DNA of 64,000 nt from Hysterangium stoloniferum (lineage: Eukaryota > Basidiomycota > Agaricomycetes > Hysterangiales > Hysterangiaceae): positions 496,001-560,000 of the forward strand of contig WHVD01000045.1 of assembly GCA_015178975.1 (NCBI GenBank), given 5' to 3'. Made by a program: the position numbers and the translations under genes. The notes beneath the pieces were generated by a model, which made no database searches, was not told the origin of the DNA, and saw nothing but the letters and a program-made list of their open reading frames with translations. Below, one piece after another: positions 20,912 through 33,421 of this stretch (position 1 is the first letter of the stretch; every line of letters starts with the position of its first letter).

Positions 20912-22240
20912 AACTCCATACCACTGTTCGAAAACATGGTTGCCCTGAAAGGTTTTGCACCATCAAATGGACACCCTTGCTCATCATTTCGCTTCGATAA
21001 TGCCGACACATATCAATCAAATCAGGAGGAGCCGAATAGCGTCCCCCTTTATTCAAGTCACTTTGCACCCGTTATAAAGCTATATGATTTGGGCCTGTGT
21101 AAGAACGCATATAGCCACTTTGTATTATCGCCGCGAGCTCTGTAGTTGTACCCATCCATGTGTTGAATACATTTGGGGCCACCGGCCGTGCCCAGACTAA
21201 CATTCGAATCATGAACAAGATATATTTTAAATCAGATATTACTGAATGTCTGAAAAAGTCCTCCCCCGTCGCCATTTTGATACATGTCTTTTTCAGGCTC
21301 ATCATATCTTCGCCAGTGTTCAATAACAAGATCCATGATCTCAAAACCGAGGGCCTTCACACTGTGCGAGTCAATGTGTTGGGGGAATTCCTTAAATTAA
21401 TGCTCTTCCATTGAAAACTTGACAATACAGCTGCCATAAGTCGAGCAAATATAAGAGCGCATACAATCACTTTTCACCTTTGCGGTGAGCTCTGCATGTT
21501 GCACGCGTTGATGCCATATATGCATTGAATACACTTCCGGGAACCATCAGACTGACATCCTATTTATAAATGACAATCATTTGAAACAGAACGCGGACTT
21601 GAGAGTTGTATGAAGCTACATAATTTGACACAATATAAAAGCCAAGATAGTAACTTGTAATGATCGCTGCGAGGTTCTCTAGATTGGTGTTGAATAGATT
21701 CCGAGGACTACCCGTCGCTGAAATCACCTCGCATATGCTAGCAGTAACAATGTCAATCGAACACCACTAGGGCGTCTTAAAGACGGCGGTCCCAACATTC
21801 TTGTCGTGTCCTTTGTTTGGCAGAACGGGACGCCGGGGCCAAACCAACGGACAACACCATGATAAAGACACCGAAATTTCTTCACATGTCGTGAGCTTTC
21901 ACCTTGGTTAAGAGAAAAGTAGCTCGTGGTCATGTGAGGGGGAATCACATATCAACAAAGAGCGGGAAAATACCCACGACCCGCAGCGTGGAGTCGTCAT
22001 TCCCCGAGATTTTCTCGTTTGTCTTCTGTTTCAATGTTTCAGTCGGTAACGTCCTACTACATGCCACGACGATTTATTTAACTCCCTATCCCGACAGTTC
22101 CCCTGCTGCTCCCATTTCAGTTGACTGGTGTTCATTCCACCAATTGTCATTTGAATTATTTCATTGTGAGTAGCAGCGAGAAAGTCACTTGACTCTATCC
22201 AATATTAAAGACCTATTCGACTAGATCCGTGGGCCTCTTG
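20912..22240. repeat. Array tail block after A2
   Basis: The tail has the same order as after A1. The second sub-block is open on the + strand for 84 codons (21160-21414) and includes HVFFRLIISSPVF and LHTVRVNVLGEFLKL. The same translation recurs in the other tails but is broken there by a TAA in CAGGGTAATG. The third sub-block is open at 21904-22173 (DSSPAAPISVDW). A real exon here is possible but unproven. Confidence 0.5.
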
Positions 22241-23640
22241 CACGTTAGTTGCCGTCCCCTGTTCCTTCCTGTGCGTTAGTCTCTACACCTTTCACTGGTG
22301 TGTCGACACCGTTGACGAATTCGAATTACGTCTTCCTTTTACGGAAAATAACCCCCGGAACATAATTATGTGGCTTCCAGACCGTTTCATCAAAACAATG
22401 CTAGTGAGTTAGTCGTCATAATCGTGCTCGCCAAGGAGACATGGCCAGATGTCAGCTTTGACATTCGCAAGGATGTACATTACTTCACAATCCTTAATTT
22501 GCCTTCCCATCGTCAAATATAACAGCCACAGCAATGAATGAATAGTATGAACCTGGGCGTCGGGGCGAACGGTTCACTGAGCGGGACGGAGAACAAAATA
22601 TATTCACGTTCGACAGTCAGCCACCTCGTGAAAGCGTGCTTTGAACTCCTCTTGGACATTGCAGCAGACGTGTCAACTATAGTCATCTTTCGTGCTTTTC
22701 TCAGACCTTTCGGAAGATCCCAAGCCCCTTGATATGGCACAGGCCCACGAGGAATACAGTCCTCATTGGGGCGATAAAACATTGTTTAAACTAGAAATCT
22801 TGTGGTGGGAGAATGATATAATTGAAAAATAACGACTGGCTTGAGTTTAATTCTCGGTGCACGACTGTTAACAGACTGGATGTTTCACTGCCGAGAGACA
22901 AATTACCATGACCCCCTGACCATGGTGAGATGCCAGGGAGTCCACGAACGCGACATCCTGCCTCACCCCGTATCTCAGTCACACCGTCGACTGGGGAATG
23001 GTCTCACAGTATTTTGGGTTGATGGGTTTTTGATTTAGAGTTAAACTGTGGCAAGACTAGGCAGACTAATTCAACAGAGCATTGATTGAATGAGGTAGGG
23101 ATAGCTCAGCGTCAATCAACGAATATACTCGACATCCTCACGGCTTCGTAGAACCACGAATGTCGGAGGGAGCGTCGATGATTTTATGCCTTTTCCGCTG
23201 GTATTCGCTCTATATACAGCGGAGAGATCACATTGGCAAGCTCCTGACCACTTTGGGTTTCACCTTCATATGATGCCCCCGGTCTCGATCGGTCAGATAG
23301 AAGTAATACGTCAACTGCAATGAGGTCGTTATTTTATAATACTGCCGCCAAGCCACCACTAAATACCAACTTTGCTGATGTCGCATCGACATTTATCATG
23401 CAAATCGCCCGATATCTATCAACATTTGATGGTCAAGATACTTTCCTCATTGGGAGGTTTGCGTATATCGTGGAAACCATCTCCCATGTCCGTCAGCAGT
23501 GTGTAAGTGACTTCGATCATAAACTACTTGTTACAACAGTGCATCGCGCCATCACACCTCATCCTGTTGCCTGCTGATGAAAACCATTATAACCAGAATA
23601 GCCAGGAACGACGTTGGTTTAACCAAGATCCTAATCAGTC
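22241..23640 (+). pseudogene. Block B copy 3
   Basis: The order matches B2: TACGTCTTCCTTTTACGG, the VKACFELLLDIAADVST stretch, ATTGTTTAAACTAGAAATCT, the exon 2 equivalent (GAGAGACAAATTACCATGAC, lacking the usual CAAGG), then the deletion junction and an exon 3 equivalent with DVASTFIMQIARYLSTFDG. Several frame changes are present. At about 23640 it ends within the exon 4 equivalent and jumps to the last part of a D block, so most of block D is deleted in this unit. Confidence 0.55.
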
Positions 23641-24011
23641 ATTCGTGAGTTGCATCCACATTCATATTATCCTTGGCAATGTCACTTCTGGAATGTCAGA
23701 AAAGCTGCATGCAACTCTGACGCTCAATAATGCCAGAACTATTATGCCATGTGGTGACAATTGACTGAACTATTATATTAAATGCTGTGTGAGCCTTCAG
23801 CAGAAGGCGTAAGAAAGTAGTAAGGTCGCTTAGTGTACAGTAGCCTTTATGAAGGGTGAGGGGGTGTGATTTACAAAGGCAGAGATGACAGGCTGTGGAT
23901 CCTGTGTAAGCACGGCCACAAAGCTGTACCTTGGTGGAATTGACTCTCCGACTGACTGTGGCATAATTGCTCAGCACCTCTTTCGAGTGTAAGTACGACC
24001 GCTACCCACCA

Positions 24012-25543
24012 ATGTCTACCTTCAATGAGACGACTCTGGGGAATCACGATTTGGCAACTGCTGAGTCCTACAGCGAAGACGTTGAGGAACTACCACCCTT
24101 AGTTTCCCCAGGTGTATTGAGTTCAACTCAACAGGAGAATATCAATGAGGCGTGGATGAGGAATCAATTCCGGCTGAAGCTCAGGGAACGATGGAGCTGT
24201 AACGAACCAGACCATTATTTATGTTATCAGGCCCCCGATGACGAGCAGCACATACAACTGTCTGTAAACCATATAGAGCTTTGGGTTGACGAGTTGGTGA
24301 GTCAAGTATAACGCTATTTTCATGGGATCTGTGTCACATCCAGCATATTTCAGTGTCAAGGAGAAACGACCTGCCATAACCCACCGATTGTTGTTATGTC
24401 TCGGATATCCACCAACACGACATCTAACCTCAGCCCATATCGCGGTCATGGCGAGGACTGGGGAATGGACTCGCAGTATGTTGAGACATCTTCGAGTGTT
24501 GAAATTGGCCCCGGGTATTACTGTGGAGTCGGTTTAGAAAGGGTTGGGATGAAAGTCCTTCACAGTGCTAAGACAGCTTCGCTGATCGCAAAGTTGACAA
24601 TATACCGGGAAATTACCCGTTTGCTAAAAGACGGTGGTGCCTTTGGCAAGTTTCTACGCAAGCATCTTACGCTGCCAAAACTGGGAAGACTAGTTCAGGA
24701 TAGTGCTGATTTAGCGAGGTAGGGATACCTCAATCATTGCACCAACTTTGATGAGGTTGCATCAACATTTATCATACACATCGCCCGTTCTCTATCAGAA
24801 TTTGATGGGCCCTTACCCCTTTTCTGCCTTGCTGATATCGTGGAAGCGATCTGCCACATGCGTCCACTATCTGTAAAGGAGCTCACGGCGATCAGAGGTT
24901 ACTTTGAATTCTGGTTACAACCGTGCGTCGTGCCATCACACCATTTCATCCTTCCCACCAAAACCATAACAGTGAATATCAGACACAACGACTTGACCTT
25001 TATAAATATCCTATAGAACTTCTCGTGTGTTGCATCCACCAAGATGCATGGTTTCGAGATATTGCTGGAGCTGTATTAAATGTTATACTGGACAAGATAA
25101 ACATACATATAGCGTCATTGACACATCATCTTGATTTGCACACGTCGATCTCACTGTATCAGAGCATTGACTCCTTGCAAACCTTCTTCAATGATAGCAC
25201 GCTTCTCACCGATCACGTCAACCAGCTGAAAGTGCTTTCTTCGCTCATTGGGCCCATCGTACGGTACGTTCACCATTTTTTATCTTCCATATTTTATCTT
25301 CCAGCACCGTCTTACATCCGACCATACAATTGTCCTACCAGTCTCATTCTGACACATACGAGCCCAGATTGGCTTTTCCTGGTGTCTGGCGAAAGAATAA
25401 TTGACTTGACTCTGAAGCTGATAGCTGCATCTTCCGAGCCCGAATCTGCGTTGACCACGGTGCGCAGCCTTGATACCATCGCCATTCTCGTTTCTCTTCT
25501 TCCACATTGTGACATTATGCGCGGCAATGTAAGAACTATATAG
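24012..25543 (+). pseudogene. Gene A copy A3, internally deleted
   Basis: Exon 1 (24012-24296) and exon 2 (24354-24718) are open, and exon 2 is six bases longer than in A6. After the intron 2 donor at 24719 the sequence jumps at about 24739 to the middle of exon 3 (CACCAACTTTGATGAGG). The acceptor and about the first 230 bases of exon 3 are therefore missing. Exon 4 (24973-25263) and the start of exon 5 (25342 on) are open. Exon 5 then jumps at about 25527 from ATGCGCGGC into the tail at AATGTAAGAACTATATAG. Two deletions have removed parts of two exons. Confidence 0.8.
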
Positions 25544-26640
25544 TCACTTTTCATGATCGCCGCGAGCTCCTCAGTTGTCCCCATAAATGTGTTGAAAACA
25601 TTTGCACTAGCCGTGATTAGACTAACATCCACATTTTAAAGTAAGGTATCACTGGAGGTCTGAAAAAGGTCCCCCCCCCCCCCCCCCAATTCGATGCATG
25701 TCTCGTTCAGGCTCATCATACCTTCAGAGTAATGTTCAATCGACAAGATCCATGATCTTCCCACCAAGGGCCTCCACACCGTGCGCGTCAATGTACTGGG
25801 CGAATTCCTTAACCTAATTCTCTTCCATTGAAATGACAATAAAGCTACCATAGGCCGAGCAAATATAAGAGGGCATATAGTCACTTTTCGCCCCCGCGGC
25901 GCGTTCTGCATATTGCACGTGTTGATGCCATACATGCATTGAATACACTCGCGGCCACGACCAGCGGCTAGACTGATATCCTATTTATCAATGACAATCA
26001 TTTCAAATAGGACGCGAACTTGACAGTTGTGTGAAGCTACATAATTTCATATAATTTAAAAGTGAAGATAGCCACTTGTAATAGTCGCTGCGAGGTTCTC
26101 TACACTGGTGTTGAATATACTCCTATGACTACTCTTTGAAATCACATCGCATATACTAGCAGTAACAACGTCGATCGAATACCACTACGGTGTCTCAAAG
26201 CAGGCGGTCCCACCATTCTTCTCGTGTCCTGTGTTTGGGAGAACAGGAAGCTGGGGCCAAACCAATGGACAACACCATGATCAAGACACCGACATTTCTT
26301 CACATGTCATGAGCTTTCACCTTGTATAAGAGGAAGGTAGCTCGTGGTCATGTCGGGCGGAATCCCATATCAACTGCGAGCTGAAGAATACCCACGACCC
26401 GCCGTGTGGAGCCCGAGATCTTCTCGTTTATGGTCTGTTTCAATGTTTCAGTCGTTAGCGTCAAACTACACGCCATGACAATTTATTTTACTCCCTATCC
26501 CGACAGTTCCCCTACTGCTGCCATGTCAGTTGACTGAAGTTCATTCCACCAATTGTCATGTTTGAATTATGTCATTGCGAGTAGTAACGAAAAATTCATT
26601 TGATTCAATATAATATTAACGAACTATTCGACTAGATCCG
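25544..26640. repeat. Array tail block after A3
   Basis: The tail matches 15400-16540, with a C17 run at about 25672-25688. The second sub-block has a 99-codon minus-strand open frame (25636-25935), one of the conserved minus-strand frames. The third sub-block ends at 26640 with GTGGGCCTCTTGAATG. Confidence 0.6.
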
Positions 26641-27838
26641 TGGGCCTCTTGAATGTTAGTTGTCGTCCCCTGTTCCTTCTTATGCGTTAGTCGTCACAGC
26701 TTTCAATGGTGTGTTGACGAATTCGAATTACGTCTTCGTTTTCCGGAACATAATTATGGTGGCTTCCAGACCGTTTCATCAAAACAATTCTAGTCGTTTC
26801 GTCGCCATAATGATGCTCGCCCAGGAGCTGCAGCAATGGATGAATAGTAAGAACCTGGGGCGTCGCGGCGAACAGTTCACTGAGCAAGACAGAGAACAAA
26901 ATATATTCACGTTCGACGATCAGCCACCTCGTGAAAAATTGCCTGCCCTGAACTCCTCTTGGATATTGCAGCGGACGCGTCAACCATAGTCATCTTTCTT
27001 GCTTTTCTCAGACCTTTCGGAAGATGCAAGCCCCTTGATATGGCAAGGGCACATGAGGAATACAGTCCTCATTAGGGGGATAAATAATTGTTTAAACTAG
27101 AAATCGTGTGGTAGGATTATGATAGAATTGAATACGGATGGCCATTATTCAAGCAATAGCCAGCTTGAGTTTAATTCTCGGTGCACGATTGTTGACAAAC
27201 TGGATGTTTCACTGCCAAGGAGAGACAAATTACCCTGACCCCCCGACTATGGTTGGGATGCCAGGGAGTCCACGAACGCCACATCCTGCTCACCCCGTAT
27301 CTCAGTCACACCGCGGACTGGGCAATAGTCTCACAGCATCTTGGCTTGACGGGTTCCTGACCAAGAATTACACTCTGGCAAGACTAATTCAACAGAGCAT
27401 TGATTGAATGAGGTAGGGATAGCTCAGCGTCAATAATTCAATACACTCGAAATACTCACGTCTTCGTAGAGCCACGAAATTGCTGAGGGAGCGTCGATTA
27501 TTTTATCTCCGTTCTGGTGGTGTTCACTCTATATACAGCAGAGAGATCACACTGCCAAGGTCCTGACATCTTTGGGTTTTACCTTCATATGGTGTCCCGG
27601 TGTCAATCATCTTGACGATCAAATGTTGATACATTTCGGGGGATTTGTATGATAAATGTCGATACAACATCATCAAAGTTGGTGTTTAGTGCTGGTTTGG
27701 CGACACTATTATAAAATAATAACCTGATTGCAATTACTTTACTCATTGGCGGGCTTGTGTATTTCATGGAAACTATCTACCACGTGCGTCAGCAATGCGT
27801 AGAAAAAGTTACTGTGATCAGAAGCTACTTGAATTCAT
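26641..27838 (+). pseudogene. Block B copy 4
   Basis: Very similar to B1 (FRNIIMVASRPFHQNN, NLGRRGEQFTEQDREQ). The exon 2 equivalent at 27222-27400 is fairly open (LTASWLDGFLTKNY). The exon 3 equivalent at 27590-27730 contains an inverted copy of its own sequence: GACATTTATCATACAA lies on the minus strand here. A local inversion has therefore occurred, and the B6 and B7 copies share it. The block is cut at about 27838 by unrelated sequence. Confidence 0.55.
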
Positions 27839-28210
27839 GATCACCGCGAAAGCATACATCAGCATCGGGAGACTGACGGTTTCCGATGCGATGACTTGAG
27901 CGATAACTTGAATTGTTGATAGGTGATGATAACCTCAGGGACCGTCGGGTTGCAACACAGTCATAACAATGTTTAGCAGTTCAATTTACAGCATAATAAG
28001 CATCATAAAAATGTAGATTATATTTATTATAGTGTGAATAATTATGAATAAAAAATCATGCAGAGGACTGTACACTAGTTAGCTTCATGATGTACTGTTG
28101 ATCCCAGTGCCCCATGATGTCACTGTGTAATTGCAATTCAACATTTTGAATAAAACAGATGAGTACTTTCCACTGTATTCTCAAGCTGAAGTTTAAAATA
28201 TATACCATCC
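27839..28210. other. Unexplained segment inserted between blocks B4 and C1
   Basis: About 370 bp begin TGATCACCGCGAAAGC and are absent from other units at this position. The segment is AT-rich after 27960 and has no open frame. I found no clear terminal repeats or target duplication. It could be a transposon fragment. Confidence 0.35.
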
Positions 28211-29110
28211 CATCATGTAGAATACCACTACCAAATCTGGAGGAAGCCCCGCCACTTCGGTTCCCACATCACTTACCTAGGATCACATGAAGGAAGTCAT
28301 TGAAGAATAACAAAGAACAGTAGGAATAATCACTAATCCATGACAACATTTCTGTCGTTCACGCGAGTCTTATCTTCAACATCCATTTTCAATCTCCAGG
28401 GTCGGTGATCTTATAGCCCAAAACCTTGCAATAAACAAGGGCCTTTAACCCGTATTCAATATGGTGGTGGATGGAATAAACATAAACATGACATCCTTCA
28501 GGGGTTGTATTCATTTTTCGACATAGTAATCACTGTATTGGAAATTTGACGCCTTGCCAACCTTCTTCAATGATAACACGGTGCTGCTCTCCACTCACAT
28601 CAACTTGGGTAGTTTCTTTGCTTGTGGAGTCCTTAATACATTATGTTCACTATCTTTTCTCTTCCAGTATTATTTATCATTTTGTGCATGACATTACCTC
28701 ACCAGTCCATTTCTGATGCAAATGACTTGGAGACCACATTGACCTCGGGCGTTGGCTCTCAAAGGAATAATTGCGGTTATACTGACTCCCTTCACCATTC
28801 TTGTTTGTCTTCTTACACATTAAGGGACAATGCGCATCTCATCAATGAACCAGTTGAGGCTTGAGTATCTTGGGAATTTAGTTTCCATCCTCATTCCCTC
28901 CATTGCACGGTGGCTACACCTTTCACTGGTATATTGAAAGCAAGCAAGGAAGAGGATAATATCCTTCCTTTTTCCTTTTTTTTCAGCTCACTTTGGAGGC
29001 ATTAATAGTTGCATAAAACTACATCACTTGAGTCAGATTGAAAGCTCATACAATCACTTCCTATGCTCACTGCAACTCTGCAATTCATTGCTGCCGAGAA
29101 TTGTATCAAT
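28211..29110 (+). pseudogene. Block C copy 1 (diverged exon 4-5 equivalent)
   Basis: The block starts ACCATCCCATCATGTAGAAT. CAACCTTCTTCAATGATAACACGG encodes a TFFNDNTVLLSTHIN-like stretch that aligns with gene A exon 4 (FFNDSTLLTDHINQL). GGCTACACCTTTCACTGGTA aligns with the A exon 5 end, and here a GTATAT donor and a TTTTTTTTCAG acceptor (about 28930-28986) suggest a further intron. Copies C2 and C3 lie at 42151-43140 and 53791-54500. All have stops. Confidence 0.5.
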
Positions 29111-31080
29111 GATACCTTTGGCTTTGTAGGACTTTGTGTTTTTTGTCTAATAATTAAATATATTGTAAGACTATATATATATATGTCTCATGGCAGCAAA
29201 TATTCCTGGCACTGTTTCTGAACCAGTCTGAGACCGGGTTCGACCATTGCCACTGTCTTTGAAAGGAATTGCTGTTGTTTTGGTCCGGTACCAGCATACT
29301 AAAGTATAATTGTCGCCAAGACTGATCCAAATGGTATTCCCAAGACATAATCTTGTTGCTATCTTGCTGCACTTGAGATTATCTGAGAGCCAGGACACTA
29401 TGATACATTGCTGTGGCAAGCGTCACATATTCCACCCATTTTTTGACGACAATAGCCGATTATCAGCTTGGAAGTATGTTGAGACTCAGGGTAGCTCGTC
29501 CATTCCTTGGGTGACAAATTAGCCAAAACGAGAAAATGAAGGATCGATTGTGGTGACAAATGCAGGGCTGCAATGAATGGCCATTGTGTGGGAACAAAGA
29601 AGGATTGTTACAGTGACCCATGTAGAGCTCACAGGGCACAGTGGAATTGGCAGCACTGAAGGGGGCAGAAACATGGCAGAGAAGGGGAATGAATTACCAT
29701 AGCCAGAGTGGTGAATCTTTACATACCGCAAGAGCTCTGCCTGCAATAGGTCAAACTATGGGTGGGTCACAATGCTTGATCTACCTTGTCATCGTCGCTT
29801 TGAAGAGCAATGTCCATGCATCAATTGTGTGAGCATGGGGTGAAACATTCCACTCAGACAGACAGAGAATGAGAAGGCTAGCTGTCAGTGTCGCCCGAGA
29901 TGAGATTATATTTAGGATGAGTTAATACACACCCAGATTGATTCGTCACAATCAAGAATATGGCAAGGGCAGATGATGTTAGGATACACACACAGGGCGG
30001 GTCTCTGGAGAAACCCGCGGGATATCCAGTAGGACTTGGCTTCAGCTTATAGGCTGTGCCCTCGCTAGATCGTATTGTTCAATTTCAAATGGACGGACGG
30101 GGATCCCGGGGAGTCCGGGTGGGGGTCATGGGTCATAGGTTGTAGGTCGGAGGTCGTGAGTCGTGAGTCGAGATGGTCGAGAGGGATAGATGCGCCGGAG
30201 CCGGTGGGCTCCGACTAGTGTGAGCGGTCTGATGAGAGTAGGGTTTTAGGGCGGAAAATATATTAGATTACTGGGGAGAATCTAAGCTAATTTTCTGACT
30301 GGATTGTATGTATAACATCTGCCAGTTTATATAGACCATGGAGTGAATAACATACCAAATCCAGTAATGGTGAAACGAAACTAACAAAACATAAAATGGG
30401 AAATGTAAACACCAAGTTTGGTGTTAGGAACGGGACGGAACAGAGCGGAGTCCGAATCATGACAAAGCATAACCCATAACGGGAAACGGAGTGGGAGCGG
30501 AGTCCTAAATCGTGACAGGTCATTTGAAAAAATGGGAATGGGGCTCGAGTAGAGCGGTGATGGGTTTCTGAGCGGAGACCGGTGACTGATGCGTGGGACA
30601 AAGACGGACAAAGACAGAGACGGAGTCCAGGGGAAGTCCGGTGACTGATATGTGTCTTAATGAGGTCGAACGTAACAAGTCTTGACGTAACGGAGTCCGG
30701 GCGGGAAATTCTATAAACAGACGATTGGTGCTTGTAGCGCGTGGGGGCGTACGAGTTAGTGCCCGGAGTCCGGCGGGATTGTCCGGTCGTAACAGATGAA
30801 GCAATAATGTTGCTTACCATTAATGTGACTAGGCCATCACTGGCCCTGGGCTTCTCCTCAGTGAAAGTTGGCAAAATAAAAACAGGAAGTGTGCAATCTC
30901 TCTGGACAAAGCCTGAGGCTGACAGCGGCAACTTGAAGGCAGCAACCATTGGGCATCGCTCTGGACTGCACTTATATGGGACATGGCAATGTCACTTCTC
31001 GATATCTTAAAAGCAGTTTTCCTTTCAACTCTGACGCTGAGCAATGCTATACTATGAGGTGACAATCGACTGAACCATTA
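29111..31080 (+). pseudogene. Block D copy 3, split by a solo LTR
   Basis: The block contains CAAATATTCCTGGCACTG, the conserved CATTGCCACTGTCTTTGAAA, the ATCTGAGAGCCAGGACACTA part, and AGCTCACAGGGCACAGTGGA. It continues to GGCAAGGGCAGATGA at 29976, where the 818-bp LTR is inserted. It resumes at 30795 with the stretch for TLLTINVTRPSLALGFSSVK up to the A4 upstream region. The frame on the right side is open within 30741-31010. Role unknown. Confidence 0.55.
29977..30794 (-). mobile_element. Solo LTR, 818 bp, with GATGA target duplication
   Basis: It begins TGTTAGGATAC and ends GTCGTAACA, with GATGA repeated on both sides (29972-29976 and 30795-30799). The uninterrupted site is present near 44010 and 55318. 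A TATA-like TCTATATAAAC on the minus strand near 30330 suggests minus orientation. The sequence GACTTGGCTTCAGCTTATAG is shared with the LTRs at 62550-64000. No internal retroelement genes remain, which fits recombination between two LTRs. Confidence 0.9.
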
Positions 31081-31316
31081 TTATATGCTGTGTGAGCCTT
31101 CAGTGGAAGGTGTAAGAAGTAGTCACCTCATTACAGTGGAGTTTATAAGGTTCAAGGAAGGTGAGGGAACCTTGTGGATGAAGGCAGGAATGAAATGCTG
31201 TGTATCCCATGTAAGTACGGCCATAATGCTGTGCCTTCATGGAATTAACTCTCCGACTGCTTGTGGCATAAAAACAAGGCACCCCCTTCTATTGTAGGTG
31301 AGACTGCTACCCACCA

Positions 31317-32024
31317 ATGTCTACTTCCAATGAGCTGACTCTGGGGAATCACGATTCGGCAATGGCTGGGATCAACCTTGAAGACATTGAGCAACTCCCA
31401 CCTTTAGTTTCCCCTGGTGTATTGAGTTCAGAGCAACAGAACGAGATCATTAAAGGGATGAGAGATGTATTCAGGGAGAAGCTTCGAAAATGATGGGGCT
31501 GTAATGAACCAGGCCATTATTTATGTTATCGGGGCCTTGATGATGAGCAGCACATACAGCTATCTGCAAACCATATAGAGGTCTGGGTTGACGGGTTGGT
31601 GAGTAAAGTATAATGCTATTTTCATGTGATCTGTGTTACATGTGGCAGATCTCAGTGTCAAGGAGAAACGACCTGCCATGACCCACCCACTGTTGTTAAG
31701 ATATCCACCAACATGACATCCAACCTTAGCCCATATTGCAGTTATGCCGATGACTGGGGAATGATCTCGCGGAGTCAGGGGACAATGTCAAGTATTGAAA
31801 TTGGCCCCGGGTAATACTGTGGAGTCAGTTTGGAATGGGTTGGGATGAAGGTCCTTCACAGTGCTAAGACAGCTTCGCTGATCGCAAAGCTAACAATATA
31901 CTGGGAAATCACCCATTTGTTACGAGACAATGGTGCCTTTGGCAAATTTCTACACAAGCATCTTACGCTGCCAAGACTGGGAAGACTAGTTCAAGACAGT
32001 GCTGATTTAGTGAGGTAGGGATAC
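31317..32024 (+). pseudogene. Gene A copy A4, truncated
   Basis: Exon 1 (31317-31598) has TGA in place of the CGA codon of RERW (AAATGATGG). Exon 2 (31656-32014) has TAA in place of TAT in the PGYYC motif (CCCGGGTAATAC). Otherwise exon 2 is nearly identical to A6 and A7. Ten bases into intron 2 the sequence changes to foreign DNA (32025). Exon 5 of what is probably the same copy resumes at 35494. Confidence 0.85.
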
Positions 32025-32025
32025 C

Positions 32026-32490
32026 CACCTGTGTATCTTCTATTTCCAACCTAATTAGCTTGCCGCATAGCCCCCTGAGCCCCGACCTAGTTAGAATGAA
32101 TAGGCTGTTTTGCCACACTCTGCTGGATGGTCCTGCACTTCCCAGCTGCTAGACGAGTCACCCTTCACTTGCAATGCTCCACGCGACCTCTAGTTGTACA
32201 CAACTGTACATAGCTGACATAATGTGTCTCCCTGCACTTTGCTTGTCCCACCTGCCACCATTTCATTCCTGGGCTTTGCTTTCCTATCATTTCATGGGAA
32301 AGAAGCGCAAATTAGGGCTCTCTTCAAAGGTCTCTGTATCTAGTGTTGGGCCAAATGGATGTCTTGTAACTTCTAGGATTACTACTGTGCACATATGTCA
32401 GAATGCCGCCAATTTTCTTCAAGAATGTCAGGAAAGGTTGAAATGTAAGTAAATTACACTTTATTACATATAATAACATAATGAATTTAT
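32026..32490. repeat. Dispersed repeat, copy 2 (pairs with 185-400)
   Basis: It matches 185-400 at both ends, with an extra middle part containing TTTCATTCCTGGGCTTTGC. It starts exactly where gene A4 breaks off, so it may be the end of the inserted or recombined segment. Confidence 0.6.
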
Positions 32491-33290
32491 CATGCCAACA
32501 TCAAATTGTTTAGAGATATTTCGAGGATTTTGAATGCAGAAGATTTGTGTGGGTGTACCACACCCCCGCAGGTTTCCTGTCGATATTGAAATTTGATGCC
32601 CGTGCCCTTTGACTGTTGCCCCCGAATTGTCACACACCGTCGCCCACATTTTGGCTCATCGCTATCACCATTTCCATGCCGATTTACTGGCTGTTGTTGC
32701 CACTGCATTTTTCCCACTACATTTTGCACTGCTGCCACATCTTGCCACCAATGCCACCGTGTTTCACCACTATCACCCATTCCTCCAACATTTCCATGGC
32801 ATCTTTTTTCACTATTGCTGTGTTTTCCACTCATCTTTGCGTCTTCTACTCATCTTTGCGTTTTCCACTCATCTTCATGTTTTCCACTCATCTTCGCATT
32901 TTTCATTCAGCATTATATTCTGGTTGCCATGCTGGAGCTAGAAAATCAAAGACTTTAACACTTATTTGGTTGAGGTAGTAAATTTTTCTTTTCAATTGCT
33001 TTTAATTGAAAGACTTTTATATTTCAGGGAGTGCTTTGGGCACTTGGTTTTCCTCGAGGGAGTGTATTAGAATATAGAGCTGTGTGAGCATGTACAAGGT
33101 GCTACACTGGCCCCATTGTTCTTTTGATTTTCGCTGTATTGCCACACACTATTGTTCTCATCGTGTATATATATAAGTAGTATAGTTTTTTTATAATTAC
33201 ACTATCCATTTCCCCCCTATGAGACATTGAGGTCAAATGGAAATTATATTCATCTTTGCTTATGATTATTATGAACTTTGAGAACTGATT
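32491..33290. other. Foreign segment, low-complexity, no gene recognised
   Basis: His- and Phe-rich open frames at 32593-32978 arise from CCA/TTT-rich sequence and overlap one another in three frames, so I do not call a gene. At 32820-32905 lie about 4.5 copies of a 19-bp unit (TTTTCCACTCATCTTTGCG). From 33170 the DNA is AT-rich. Confidence 0.45.
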
Positions 33291-33291
33291 T

Positions 33292-33416
33292 CAACAGTTT
33301 TAATGCACTTCTCATTATCAGAGTGTGGTACAATAATCATAACATTCAACCAATATTCCAACAGTTTTAATGCACTTCTCAATATCAGAATGTGGTACAA
33401 AAATCATAACATTGAA
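33292..33416 (+). repeat. Direct duplication, about 67-bp period
   Basis: CAACAGTTTTAATGCACTTC at 33292 recurs at 33359, followed in both by TCA(T/A)TATCAGA(G/A)TGTGGTACAA. The second copy ends at the insertion point of the TRIM element, whose left target duplication TTAAC is at 33417-33421. Confidence 0.85.
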
Positions 33417-33421
33417 TTAAC

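Noticed and set aside
25672-25688. Poly-C run of about 17
   Set aside because: It is a simple homopolymer in the tail block and variable in sister copies. No function is suggested.
32593-32978. Three overlapping His/Phe-rich frames of 110-121 codons
   Set aside because: All three + frames are open at once because of CCA/TTT-rich low complexity. None stands out as coding.
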